In this document: piece by piece, positions 53,780-63,928 of the stretch | How the letters are laid out: each line of letters begins with the position of its first letter | Numbering within the stretch: position 1 is the first letter of the stretch | Assembly: GCF_012241385.1 (NCBI RefSeq) | Contig: NZ_JAAVXB010000011.1 | Coordinates: 113,882-177,881 of the forward strand | DNA: 64,000 nucleotides | Origin: Solimonas marina | Lineage (GTDB): Bacteria; Pseudomonadota; Gammaproteobacteria; Nevskiales; Nevskiaceae | Direction: 5' to 3' | Translations under genes and position numbers: made by a program | Notes under the pieces: model-generated | The model's database searches: none | What the model saw: the letters and a program-made list of their open reading frames with translations, nothing else | What the model was told of the DNA's origin: nothing

Positions 53780-56284
53780 TCAGCGAACCCGCAGTTCGAT
53801 TCGATCAATGGCGATGCTCGGATCGCGCGAAGACAGGGTGATTTTGTGCGCATCGGCCGACAGCTCCGGCAGCTGCACATCGACCGGCAGGCGCATCGCC
53901 AGCACCGCTTGCGCCCAACGCCGGCTGCCGATCCGACGGCGGACGTCCAGTTCCTGCAGGGGCAAGCCGTCGACCGCCACCGTCAGTTGCAAGCCGTCAT
54001 GCCCCGGTAGCGGAAAAGTCGGAATCAGATCGACGCGCAAGGTCCAGGCCGAGGCCTGCGGCAAGTCGACGCGATAGCGCAGTTGTGGCGCGCGGGCCGG
54101 TACTTCACGCGTCAGCGGCAGCAGGCTCATCGCGCCACGCCCATGGCCAAGCCCTTCGATCAGCCGCCAGCCGACCGCCTCGGCGTCCACACGCGTCGCG
54201 TAGTGTTCGGCCTCGACAACGATCCCGTGCTCCCCGCTCGGCGCTGCCGACGGCCTTGCGCAAGCGACATCGCCCGCCAACGATGGCGACGGCAGCCGCA
54301 ACGGCGCCAGACGAAATCGTGCCCACTGTCCGTCGGCCGGTTCGACCGCCATCAGGTGACGCCATTTGCCGCCGGCGATCTGTTTGTTGTAGCGCCGCGT
54401 CAGCGCCTTGATCTCGTCATCGGCCGCCAGCGCCCGGGCCGCCGCACACCGGGCCGCTGACGGATCGGTAGCGACGTCACGCTGATAGCGCTCGTTATCG
54501 AAATAGCGCCGATTGGCCGCCGCCGCGGCACGCAGCGGATATCCGACCAGTTCGAAGAAAGCGTCGCGCTGCGCGGGCGGTACCCTGGCCTGCACCGCAT
54601 CGAGTTGCGAGATCAGCGCGTCGAACGCCGCCAAACGCCGGGCGACGTGCTGCGGCGTCCAGCCGCTGGGCTTCGGCAGCGAACCGGGCAGCCACCACTG
54701 CAGATGCTCGGGCTTGCGCACGCCATTGAGACGAAAGTGCGTATCGAGCAACGCCGCGATCGCGTCGGCCTGCGACGGCCCGAAGGTCTGCCGCGACCAG
54801 TCGCGCAGAAAGCGTGGCTGCGCGTCCGGCCCGTAGTGTCGCGGATTCCAGGCCATCGCCAGAAAGAACGAGATGCCGATCTCGGAGGGTTTGATGTCGC
54901 CGACGTTGGCCACCCACAGACGGCGGTCGTCGCTCGCGTCGGCCTTGCGCAGCTCGTTCCAGATCAGCGCCGGCGGCGTCGTGCCCAGCCACAGATACGA
55001 AAGCGGCGCGCCGAGATACGACAAGTGGTAATAGAGTCCCGAACCGCCGCTGCGGCGCCGCTCGGCGGCATCCGGCAGTTCGCGCAGATAACCGAAGTTG
55101 TCGTCGGGCCAGACGATGGTCACGTCGTCCGGCACCTTCAGGCCATGGCGATAGACGTCGAGCACTTCCTTGTACGGCGTGAAGACCTGCGGCACCTGCG
55201 CCGGGTCAGGATCGATGTCGCGCGCCAGCAACCGGCGTTGATCGGCGAAGATGCTTTCGAGCAGCGCGCGCTGCTCGTCCATCGAGCCGCCGCCCTGCAT
55301 CGCCGAATCGTGTACGCCGCGCATGCCGATCGTGTAAATGCTCTCGTGACCGGCACTCTCGGCAACGCGCTGGCGCCAGTAGCGCAAGACGCCGCCGCGG
55401 TTGTGGCGGTAGTCGAAATCCGCCGGCAGCGCCGTCCATTCACCGACGTTGTCGCGCAGCATCGGCTCGGCATGCGACGAGCCGATCACGATCGCGTAAT
55501 CGTCGGCCAGCTTCGGCAACGCCGGGTTCGCGTAAAACGGGCGGCTGACCGCGTGCATCGCCGGCCACAGCAGATTGGCCTTGAGCCGCAACAACAACTC
55601 GAAGACGCGGCGATAGGTCTTCGGTCCGATGCCGCCGGCTTCGGGCTCGTAGGTTTGAGCCGCCCACGGGTGCAGTCCCCAGTCCTCGTCGTTGATGAAG
55701 ATGCCGCGGTAGCGCACGACCGGCGCGTCGGCGATCGCCGTGCCGGCGCGAACGTACAGCGCTGCGTGATGCTGCGGCGGCACGTCGGCCCACCAGGTCC
55801 ACGGCGAGACGCCGATCGCCCGCGACAGCGTATAGACGCCGTAGGCCGTGCCGCGGCGGTCGCTGCCGACGATCACCAGCGCGCGCGCGATACCCTGCAA
55901 CGGCGCCGCGACGTCGACGATCCGATAGCCCTCCCAACGACCGCGTAGCGCCTGCACGTCGAGACGGCCGGCGGCGACCAGTGCGTCGACCGGCCGGCTG
56001 TGGCCGAGCGTACCGACGATGACCACCGTGCCGGCCTGCGTCGGCGCGCGATCGACGATCGTCGGACGTGCACCGCTGACGGCGCCGATGTCGCCGGCAA
56101 GATCGGCGGCCGCATGGACGACGACAGCAGCGTCGGCCGGATCGCGCACGATCGTCGCGGCGTGGCCACCGACCGCCAGCGTCAAGGCCTGGGGCTGCGG
56201 CGTGACCTCGACCCAGGCGGCGTGCGCCGCCGGCGACAGCAGCAGCGCCAGCGCCGCGAACCCGCCGAGCCGCCGCCCCTTCAC
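53780..56284 (-). CDS. GH115 alpha-glucuronidase, exported
   Basis: GH115 enzymes remove glucuronic or 4-O-methylglucuronic acid from side chains of xylan or arabinogalactan. The 834-residue precursor has a signal peptide (GGFAALALLLSPAAHA) and the family segments RGIFINDEDWGLHPWA, LKANLLWPAMHAV, MRGVHDSAM, TIVWPDDNFGYLRELP, YYHLSYLGAPLSYLWLG and VANVGDIKPSEIGISFFLAM. A C-terminal beta domain (about 700-834) completes it. The start is taken as GTG at 56284, 2 bp after the GH51 stop. It is the last gene of the GH28 operon. Confidence 0.92.
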   Translation of the reverse strand: MKGRRLGGFAALALLLSPAAHAAWVEVTPQPQALTLAVGGHAATIVRDPADAAVVVHAAADLAGDIGAVSGARPTIVDRAPTQAGTVVIVGTLGHSRPVDALVAAGRLDVQALRGRWEGYRIVDVAAPLQGIARALVIVGSDRRGTAYGVYTLSRAIGVSPWTWWADVPPQHHAALYVRAGTAIADAPVVRYRGIFINDEDWGLHPWAAQTYEPEAGGIGPKTYRRVFELLLRLKANLLWPAMHAVSRPFYANPALPKLADDYAIVIGSSHAEPMLRDNVGEWTALPADFDYRHNRGGVLRYWRQRVAESAGHESIYTIGMRGVHDSAMQGGGSMDEQRALLESIFADQRRLLARDIDPDPAQVPQVFTPYKEVLDVYRHGLKVPDDVTIVWPDDNFGYLRELPDAAERRRSGGSGLYYHLSYLGAPLSYLWLGTTPPALIWNELRKADASDDRRLWVANVGDIKPSEIGISFFLAMAWNPRHYGPDAQPRFLRDWSRQTFGPSQADAIAALLDTHFRLNGVRKPEHLQWWLPGSLPKPSGWTPQHVARRLAAFDALISQLDAVQARVPPAQRDAFFELVGYPLRAAAAANRRYFDNERYQRDVATDPSAARCAAARALAADDEIKALTRRYNKQIAGGKWRHLMAVEPADGQWARFRLAPLRLPSPSLAGDVACARPSAAPSGEHGIVVEAEHYATRVDAEAVGWRLIEGLGHGRGAMSLLPLTREVPARAPQLRYRVDLPQASAWTLRVDLIPTFPLPGHDGLQLTVAVDGLPLQELDVRRRIGSRRWAQAVLAMRLPVDVQLPELSADAHKITLSSRDPSIAIDRIELRVR

Positions 56285-56286
56285 CG

Positions 56287-57852
<1,566 letters not shown>

Positions 57853-57901
57853 CTCCCTTCCCTTCGCTGCCCTGTGACACGCCGACGGCGCCGCAGACGT
57901 A

Positions 57902-59221
57902 TCAATTGCCGCGTGGTTTGATGTCGCTGTGCGCCAGCGACGCCGGCACGTCGAATGCACCCGGATCGTCCGGCTGCGCCGGATCGAAATGACCTGCGTC
58001 ATCGGCGATGAACTGCGCCAGTGGCAACTTCGCGCGACGAATCCCTTCGACGATGCAGCGCGCCAGCTCGTAGGCGCCGTAGTTGTCGTTGTGCGTGTGA
58101 TCGGCGCCATGTTCGGCGAATGCCAGCGGCGCGCGTTCAGGCCCGAGCGCCTCGTACAAGGTCGTGCTCATCGCGGTTAGATCGATCAGCGCAATGCCTT
58201 CCTCGCGCGCCACGGCACGCGCCGCGTCCGGATAGCCTTCGAGCGTGTTGACGATGTGGCCACGCGCATCGAAGTTGCGGCGCTGCGGCGACGTCACCAG
58301 CACCGGAATCGCACCGCGCCGCTTGGCCTCCTCAATGTAGACCCGCAGATACGCGCGGTAGGTCGTCGCCGCGTCGACATAGGTCTGCGGCCACTGCTTT
58401 TTCTGGTCGTTGTGCGCAAACTGGATGAACAGATAGTCGCCGGCATGCAGCGTCTCGAGAATCTTTGCCAGGCGCAGTTCGCTCAGGAATGACTTGAGCG
58501 TCTCACCGGATTCGGCGTGATTGGCGATCGCCACCTGCGGCGCGAAGAAGCGCGGCAGCATCTGCCCCCAGGACGCGGTCGGCTCCCAGCGATGATCGGT
58601 GACGGTCGAATCGCCAGCCAGATAGACGGTCGGCACCTCGACCGGTTCGATGGTCAAGGCCGCCAGCTTCGGTGCCGGACCCGAGAATTCCAGCGTCAAC
58701 TTGTCGTCCCAAGTATAGGAGCCGACTTCGCGATCGTTGGTGCGCACCGCCGAACCGCCCGGTGCGTTGGCCGGCGGCGGCGTCAGCGCGCGGCGGCGCA
58801 CATTGACGATGAAGCTGCGCGTGACGCGTGCACCACGTGACGTCGTCACCGCTTCCAGCATCAGCCGTCGCGATTCGGCCTTGACCGTCGTCTCCGACGT
58901 ACCCTGCGGGTCGCCGAGTGTCACCGTCACGCGGTAGTTGCCCTCCGGCACCGACGCCGAAAACAGAAACGGCCGCGCCGCGGTGACGAAGTCGCCATCG
59001 AGCGCCGAGCCGCCGCGATGCTCCAGATGTGCTGTGGCGCCCGGTTCGAATCCATAACCGCGCGACGCGTCGTAGAACGTCGCCGCACCCACTGCGGTAT
59101 AGCCGGGCGCGGCAGGGCCGTCACCGAAGTCGAATTTCCATTGCACTGCGGTCTGTGCCCTCGCCGTCGTCGCGCCGAGCAGCAAGATCGTCGCCAGCCA
59201 GGCCCGCAGCATCATGGTCAT
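57902..59221 (-). CDS. Rhamnogalacturonan acetylesterase (CE12/YesT-like SGNH), exported
   Basis: The 439-residue precursor has a signal peptide (about 1-22), an N-terminal beta domain (about 25-195, starting [14 protein letters not shown]) and an SGNH domain with nucleophile Ser205 in [32 protein letters not shown] and the catalytic DHTHNDNYG. This layout is usual for bacterial rhamnogalacturonan acetylesterases. The ATG overlaps the PL22 stop (ATGA, 59218-59221). The tail (about 35 residues, [15 protein letters not shown]...) is a typical extension in this group. Confidence 0.93.
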   Translation of the reverse strand: MTMMLRAWLATILLLGATTARAQTAVQWKFDFGDGPAAPGYTAVGAATFYDASRGYGFEPGATAHLEHRGGSALDGDFVTAARPFLFSASVPEGNYRVTVTLGDPQGTSETTVKAESRRLMLEAVTTSRGARVTRSFIVNVRRRALTPPPANAPGGSAVRTNDREVGSYTWDDKLTLEFSGPAPKLAALTIEPVEVPTVYLAGDSTVTDHRWEPTASWGQMLPRFFAPQVAIANHAESGETLKSFLSELRLAKILETLHAGDYLFIQFAHNDQKKQWPQTYVDAATTYRAYLRVYIEEAKRRGAIPVLVTSPQRRNFDARGHIVNTLEGYPDAARAVAREEGIALIDLTAMSTTLYEALGPERAPLAFAEHGADHTHNDNYGAYELARCIVEGIRRAKLPLAQFIADDAGHFDPAQPDDPGAFDVPASLAHSDIKPRGN

Positions 59222-60549
59222 TCCTGCCCCGGCTTGGCCTTGGCGATCTCGACGGCATAGACCTGCTTCGGCCCATACATGTTGGAGCGGAAGATGATCC
59301 ACTTGCCGTCCGGCGAGAAGTGAACATTGGGTTCGAGGCGATAGTCGTGCTTGCTCAGATTGACGAGCTTCTCGGCCTTGAAATACCCCGGCGTGATCAG
59401 CGACGCCGAATCGGGCGCGTGAATGCCGGCGACATCCGGAATCGCCTGCGGATGGAACAGGTACAGCCACTTGCCGTCCGGTGCATGCGCGACCATCTGC
59501 GCATCACCGCCGTCGCCGGCGAACAGCTTGCCGTCGCGCGAGACGTTGTAGTGCACCGACCATTCGTTGCGCTGCAGGTGATACCAGGTGCGATGGCCGG
59601 TGGCGATCTCATAGCCGGCCAGCCAGAAATCCTCGCCGCGCGGCGTCTGCAGGTCATACCAGATGGTCTTTCCATCCGGGCTGAAGAATTCGTGTCCGGC
59701 AATCTCCATGTTCATGGTGCGCGCATGAATCTTCTTCATGTCGCTGCCGTCGGTGTGGATCGTCCAGATGCGATCGACCTTGTGCCACGGGCCTTCGTGG
59801 CAATACATCAGCAGGGTCGGATCGGTGGGCGAAAACTGTACGTGATTGAGCCAGTCGGTCGACTGCGTGACGACGTGACGTTTACCGGTGGCGATATCGA
59901 GCGTGAAGATCTCCATCGGAATCTTCGCTTCGAGACGCTGATCGAGTCGCACTTCCTTGGCCTCGGCGAACGGCAAAGGTTTGCCGTCCGGCCCCAGCGC
60001 CGAATAGTCGGCCTGCTCGTAGCGCTTGGCATAGTTCGACGTCGTGTGCTTGGGCTGCAGCGTGTAATCGCGCGTCGCGTAGACGCCGGCCAGCAAGGTC
60101 TCGTCGGCATTGATCGACATGATCTCGCCGCGCTCGACGCGCACGACGCGATGCGTCTTGCCGCTGTCGACGTCGACCGCCCAGACCTCGTAAGGCTGGC
60201 CATGCTCGTGCTTGCCGGGCACGTAGTAGACCTGCCGTGTCTTGCGCCCGGCAAACAGGACATTGACGTCGCCGCTGAGAATCTTGTGCAGCTTGCGCGT
60301 CTTCAGATCGACGCTGGCGATGCCGGTCGGCGTGGTGATGATCAGCTTGTCGCCCTGCGGCGTGTAGCCGTTGATGTTGAAGTACAGGCTGGCACTGCCC
60401 GGTTCGTCGGACAGACGCACGATGCGATGTCCGGTCGATGGATCGATCCACTCGCGGGGCGCTTCGGCCCAGGCGGCACTACTGGTCGCCAGCAGAATCA
60501 GCAAGCCGATGCGCAGCAGGGTCCGGAGGTTCGGCAGTCGAATGTTCAT
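59218..60549 (-). CDS. PL22 oligogalacturonate lyase with a signal peptide
   Basis: The 443-residue protein is a seven-bladed beta-propeller of family PL22, which splits short oligogalacturonides into unsaturated galacturonate. It shows HRIVRLSDEPGSASLYFN, MYCHEGPWHKVDRIW, the metal-site HEFFSPDGKTIWYD and the final FSPDGKWIIFRSNMYGPKQVY. Ogl of enterobacteria is cytoplasmic; this one has an export signal (about 1-32, LLRIGLLILLATSSAAWA), so it should work in the periplasm. The start is ATG at 60549, without a clear Shine-Dalgarno sequence, 41 bp after the GH28 stop. Confidence 0.92.
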   Translation of the reverse strand: MNIRLPNLRTLLRIGLLILLATSSAAWAEAPREWIDPSTGHRIVRLSDEPGSASLYFNINGYTPQGDKLIITTPTGIASVDLKTRKLHKILSGDVNVLFAGRKTRQVYYVPGKHEHGQPYEVWAVDVDSGKTHRVVRVERGEIMSINADETLLAGVYATRDYTLQPKHTTSNYAKRYEQADYSALGPDGKPLPFAEAKEVRLDQRLEAKIPMEIFTLDIATGKRHVVTQSTDWLNHVQFSPTDPTLLMYCHEGPWHKVDRIWTIHTDGSDMKKIHARTMNMEIAGHEFFSPDGKTIWYDLQTPRGEDFWLAGYEIATGHRTWYHLQRNEWSVHYNVSRDGKLFAGDGGDAQMVAHAPDGKWLYLFHPQAIPDVAGIHAPDSASLITPGYFKAEKLVNLSKHDYRLEPNVHFSPDGKWIIFRSNMYGPKQVYAVEIAKAKPGQE

Positions 60550-60590
60550 GGGAAGCCGCAAGTCAGAAAGTGGAGAAAATGGGCTAGCGC

Positions 60591-62243
60591 TCAGGACGCA
60601 TGGGCCGGCTCGATGCGCGCATGACGCACCGAAGTGAAATGCAAGGCCGCATGGCCGGCGCTGTCACGCAGCGAGAAATCGCGGACGTGCTCGAGCAGCG
60701 CGAACAGCCCGCCGCCGCCATTGGCTGACACATCCGCAAGGGACAGATTGGCGACGTCATCGAATTGCAGCGCCGTACGTGCATCCGGTCGCACGGCGTC
60801 GATGACGACATCGTCGAGATGCAGGCCGCGCACATGGCGTGCATAAAGGCCTTGCGCCGGACTGATGCCGAACATGCTCGGCTCCGGATAGGCGCCGGCG
60901 TGTTCGGGCGGAGCCTGCGCCGACGCCGCGCCGATGCCGCCGCGATGTGTGATGCGGATATGACTGAGGCTGACGTCCTCGACCGGATGTCCCGGCAGGC
61001 CGGCGATGGTCGCCGCGTAACGCGGATCGACGTCGTCGGCAACGATATTGCTGAGCACGACGTGACGCAGACTCGCGATCGGCGTGCCATCGGGTCCGCG
61101 GCCGCGATTGCCCAGGCGAATGAAGATCGGCGCCGTCGTCACGTCGTGCATCACCAGATTGCTGGCGACGACGTTGTCGATCGTGCCGCCGTCGACCGTC
61201 TCGATCGCCAGGCCGCGCGAATGTGTGAACGTCGAGTCGCTGATGATGATGTTGCGAAAGCCACCGTTCGATTCGGTGCCGAGCTTGATGCGCCCGGTCG
61301 GCCCGTCCTGATCCGGCGCCAGCTTCTGCGTCGTTGCGCGCGTGCCATCGAGCAGGGTGCCGAGATCGTAGCCGCTGACGTGGCAGCCGCGGATCGTCAC
61401 GTTTTCGCTGGTCCTCGCCATGCCGAGCGCGTAGGAGCTTTTGACGACGATGGCATCGTCGTTCGGTGTATTGACCCAGCTGTTCAGCACCTGCACATCG
61501 CGCACGCTGTCGAGGTCGATGCCGTCGCGATCGGTGTCGATGCGCAGGTTCTCGATCGTCAACTGCTCGACACCGGTCGCCAGCAGTGCAAAGTGGCCGG
61601 CCTTGTAGATCGTCAGGTCGCGCACGCTCACGTTGCGGCTGTTCTTCAGTGCGATGGCCTTGTTGCCGCGGCCGCGCATCGCCGCCAGATCCGGTTCAAG
61701 CCGGGCGACCTGCTCGGCCGACATGCCCTGCATGCTCAGCGGCAGATGGCCGCGCTGCGCCGTCCAGCGCGCCGGTGGACTCTCGCGCGTCAACCCCAGG
61801 CCGTCGATACGACCCGGCCCGCTGATCGTCACGTCCTCGACGCCATCACCCCAGATCAGGCTGTTGTGCCAGTGACTGTGTCCAAAGTCCTGATAGAGAT
61901 CGAAGGGGTTCGGCTCCGGATCGTCGTACCGGCCGTGATCGCGCTGCGAGTCCGCCGCAATCAGCACCGCACCGGGCGCGAAGCGCAAGGCGACGTGGCT
62001 GTGCAGCCGAATCGAAAAACTCAGATAGCGCCCGGCCGGCAGCAGCACGACACCGCCGCCCCGCTTCGCCGCGGCGTCGATCGCGCGCTGGATGGCCGGG
62101 CTGTCGACCGCAACCCCATTGCCACGCGCGCCAAAGTCACGGATGTCGAAATCCGGCATTTTCGCAGAGACCATCAAGGGCAGCGTCGCAAGCGCCGCCA
62201 GGCTCAGTGAACGCCATCCGCGACAAAACCTCGGGCTCTCCAC
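60591..62243 (-). CDS. GH28 polygalacturonase-like enzyme, exported
   Basis: GH28 enzymes hydrolyse galacturonan or rhamnogalacturonan backbones by a parallel beta-helix with Asp residues. With GTG at 62243 the precursor is 550 residues and has a signal peptide (FCRGWRSLSLAALATLPLMVSA). It then shows FDIRDFGARGNG, DGIDLDSVRDVQV, the catalytic NTPNDDAIVVKSS, GCHVSGYDLGT and TGRIKLGTES. An in-frame ATG at 62468 with GAGGAG upstream would add 75 basic, non-family residues and put a terminator inside the gene, so I prefer the GTG, though it has no ribosome-binding site. It is the first enzyme of a five-gene operon. Confidence 0.88.
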   Translation of the reverse strand: MESPRFCRGWRSLSLAALATLPLMVSAKMPDFDIRDFGARGNGVAVDSPAIQRAIDAAAKRGGGVVLLPAGRYLSFSIRLHSHVALRFAPGAVLIAADSQRDHGRYDDPEPNPFDLYQDFGHSHWHNSLIWGDGVEDVTISGPGRIDGLGLTRESPPARWTAQRGHLPLSMQGMSAEQVARLEPDLAAMRGRGNKAIALKNSRNVSVRDLTIYKAGHFALLATGVEQLTIENLRIDTDRDGIDLDSVRDVQVLNSWVNTPNDDAIVVKSSYALGMARTSENVTIRGCHVSGYDLGTLLDGTRATTQKLAPDQDGPTGRIKLGTESNGGFRNIIISDSTFTHSRGLAIETVDGGTIDNVVASNLVMHDVTTAPIFIRLGNRGRGPDGTPIASLRHVVLSNIVADDVDPRYAATIAGLPGHPVEDVSLSHIRITHRGGIGAASAQAPPEHAGAYPEPSMFGISPAQGLYARHVRGLHLDDVVIDAVRPDARTALQFDDVANLSLADVSANGGGGLFALLEHVRDFSLRDSAGHAALHFTSVRHARIEPAHAS

Positions 62244-62279
62244 AAAAAAAGACGGCGCCCCTAATCGTCGAGGGCGCCG
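62244..62279 (-). terminator. Intrinsic terminator directly before the GH28 start codon
   Basis: On the minus strand an 8-bp stem (CGGCGCCC 62253-62260 with GGGCGCCG 62272-62279; loop 11 nt) is followed by TC and seven T residues (complement of 62244-62250). The next base begins the GTG of GH28. It has the form of a rho-independent terminator and sits where an attenuator would. Confidence 0.8.
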
Positions 62280-62741
62280 GATGAGGAGAACCGGGAATCG
62301 CGGGGCAAATCGCGCCCAGCGCTTTGCAGCAATGTTCTTGAACCCTGGACTGGATCGCAGCCCGGCAACGGACAATATCGACGAGAGTACGGGCGAACGG
62401 CGCAGCACTTCGGCAACGTCCACAGCCAGCGAATGACACGACGCTGCTGTCTGCCGGGCGGCATCCATTCGAACGAACTCTCCTCTTGCTTTCGTACCGT
62501 CGCCCTCTTGTTCGAGGGTCGCGCATCGACGCTGCCATTCCACCGCGAGGCCGACGTCGAAAGCATAAGCGCAGACTTTCAGTTCCGATAATTTGTGTTT
62601 TCTATATTTCGATAGCGTTCTTGCATGCGAATCGTGTTTTGCACGCCGATGAATGCATATATGTAGCAGGATCGCGTTTCGCTATGGCGCGGTCGCATTT
62701 CCTCATGCATCGTCGCCCGACAATTCCGCCGATGAACCCAC
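62280..62741 (-). promoter_or_regulatory. Leader and promoter region of the GH28 operon
   Basis: This gene-free region lies between the kduD terminator and the terminator before GH28. The AT-rich part 62575-62680 should hold the promoter; TTTTCTATATTTCGATAGCG (62598-62617) resembles the TTTTTCTATCGATAGCG upstream of GH35. A transcript starting near 62575 would have a leader of roughly 330 nt. An ATG at 62468 with GAGGAG at good spacing opens short ORFs, but none looks like a known protein. A 5-bp hairpin CCCTC/GAGGG lies around 62502-62517. Confidence 0.5.
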
Positions 62742-62772
62742 AAAAAAGGCGACCGGCTCAACGCCGGTCGCC
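62742..62772 (-). terminator. Intrinsic terminator of kduI-kduD
   Basis: A perfect 10-bp stem (GGCGACCGGC 62748-62757, GCCGGTCGCC 62763-62772) with a 5-nt loop is followed on the minus strand by six T residues (complement of 62742-62747). It lies 30 nt past the kduD stop. Confidence 0.92.
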
Positions 62773-62802
62773 TTCTTCGACACTGCGATGCGATGCGGCG
62801 GC

Positions 62803-63564
62803 TCAGCGTCCGAGCCACCCGCCATCCACCGCGATGGTCGTGCCGTGCACATAGTCGGAAGCCGGCGACGCAAGAAACACGGCCGCCCCGCCGATATCGC
62901 TCGGCACCCCCCAGCGACCGGCCGGAATGCGGCCGAGAATCTCGCGCGAGCGGGTCTCGTCGGCGCGCAGTGCGTCGGTGTTGTTGGTCGCCAGATAACC
63001 GGGCGCGATGGCGTTCACGGCAATGCCCTTGGCTGCCCATTCGTTGGCCAGCGTACGCGTCATGCCGGCCATACCGCTCTTGCTGGCGGTATACGACGGC
63101 ACGCGAATGCCGCCCTGGAACGACAGCAGCGAGGCAATGTTGATGATCTTGCCGCTGTGGCCGTCGGCCAGCAGCTGCCGCGCCATTGCCTGACACAGGA
63201 AGAACACCGTCTTCAGATTGGTGTCCATCACCGCGTCCCAGTCTTCTTCGGTGAAGTCGATGGAATCGGCGCGGCGGATGATGCCGGCATTGTTGACGAG
63301 AATGTCGACGCGACCCGCTGCCTGCCTGGCCTGGGCAATGACCTCGCCCGCGACCTTGGCCTGCGACAGATCGGCCTTCAGCGGATAGCAGCGCCGCCCG
63401 AGCGCTTCGATCTGCGCCTGGGTCTCGTCCATGCTGCTGCGGCCGACGGCAACGACGTCGGCACCGGCCTGCGCCAGCGCAACGGCGATGCCCTGACCGA
63501 TCCCGGTGTTGGCACCGGTGACGATCGCGACCTTGCCGCTCAGATTGAAAAGATCGGTCGCCAT
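62803..63564 (-). CDS. kduD: 2-dehydro-3-deoxy-D-gluconate 5-dehydrogenase KduD
   Basis: KduD reduces 2,5-diketo-3-deoxygluconate to KDG, the substrate of KdgK. The 253-residue SDR has the nucleotide motif VTGANTGIGQGIA, NNAGIIRR, the catalytic Ser in NIASLLSFQGG and SYTASKSG with Tyr and Lys. The FNLSGKVAIVTG start and the end DGGWLGR match KduD. The ATG is 1 bp after the kduI stop, so the two are coupled. A strong terminator follows. Confidence 0.95.
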   Translation of the reverse strand: MATDLFNLSGKVAIVTGANTGIGQGIAVALAQAGADVVAVGRSSMDETQAQIEALGRRCYPLKADLSQAKVAGEVIAQARQAAGRVDILVNNAGIIRRADSIDFTEEDWDAVMDTNLKTVFFLCQAMARQLLADGHSGKIINIASLLSFQGGIRVPSYTASKSGMAGMTRTLANEWAAKGIAVNAIAPGYLATNNTDALRADETRSREILGRIPAGRWGVPSDIGGAAVFLASPASDYVHGTTIAVDGGWLGR

Positions 63565-63565
63565 G

Positions 63566-63922
63566 TCACTTCAACTGGCAGATGTCGAGCTGGTTCATGT
63601 CGGTGTAGTCGAGATTCTCGCCCCCCATGGCCCAGATGAAGGTATAGCTCTTGGTGCCGGAGCCCATGTGGATCGACCACGGCGGCGAGATCACCGCCTC
63701 GTCGTTCTGCATGATGATGTGGCGTGCCGAATCCGGCTCGCCCATGAAGTGGAAGACGCGGTCGTCTTCGCCGAGACCGAAGTAGAAGTACACCTCTGAG
63801 CGACGGTCATGCAGATGCGGCGGCATCGTGTTCCAGACACTGCCGGTCTTCAGCGTCGTCAGGCCCAGCAGCAGCTGGCAGCTCTTGCAGGTGGTCGGCA
63901 CGATGTACTGATAGATGGTGCG
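63566..63922 (-). pseudogene. kduI: KduI C-terminal part, 5' end lost
   Basis: KduI isomerises 5-keto-4-deoxyuronate, the step before KduD. Reading from the stop back, the sequence matches KduI strongly ([33 protein letters not shown] with metal-binding His and Glu, [16 protein letters not shown]) up to [11 protein letters not shown]. Beyond Arg at 63920-63922 the similarity stops: the next codons toward the window edge read VPTVP, CYLC, WRL and so on, which is not KduI. A whole enzyme is about 280 residues and only about 118 remain. The break coincides with a repeat-bearing sequence that looks like a mobile-element end. The frame stays open to the edge, but the gene as seen cannot make normal KduI. 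Confidence 0.85.
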
Positions 63923-63928
63923 CGGTAC

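Noticed and set aside
62261..62566. Minus-strand ORFs of about 100-130 codons upstream of GH28
   Set aside because: One ends inside the terminator hairpin, the others run through it; composition is not protein-like and no family is recognised. I treat the region as leader sequence.
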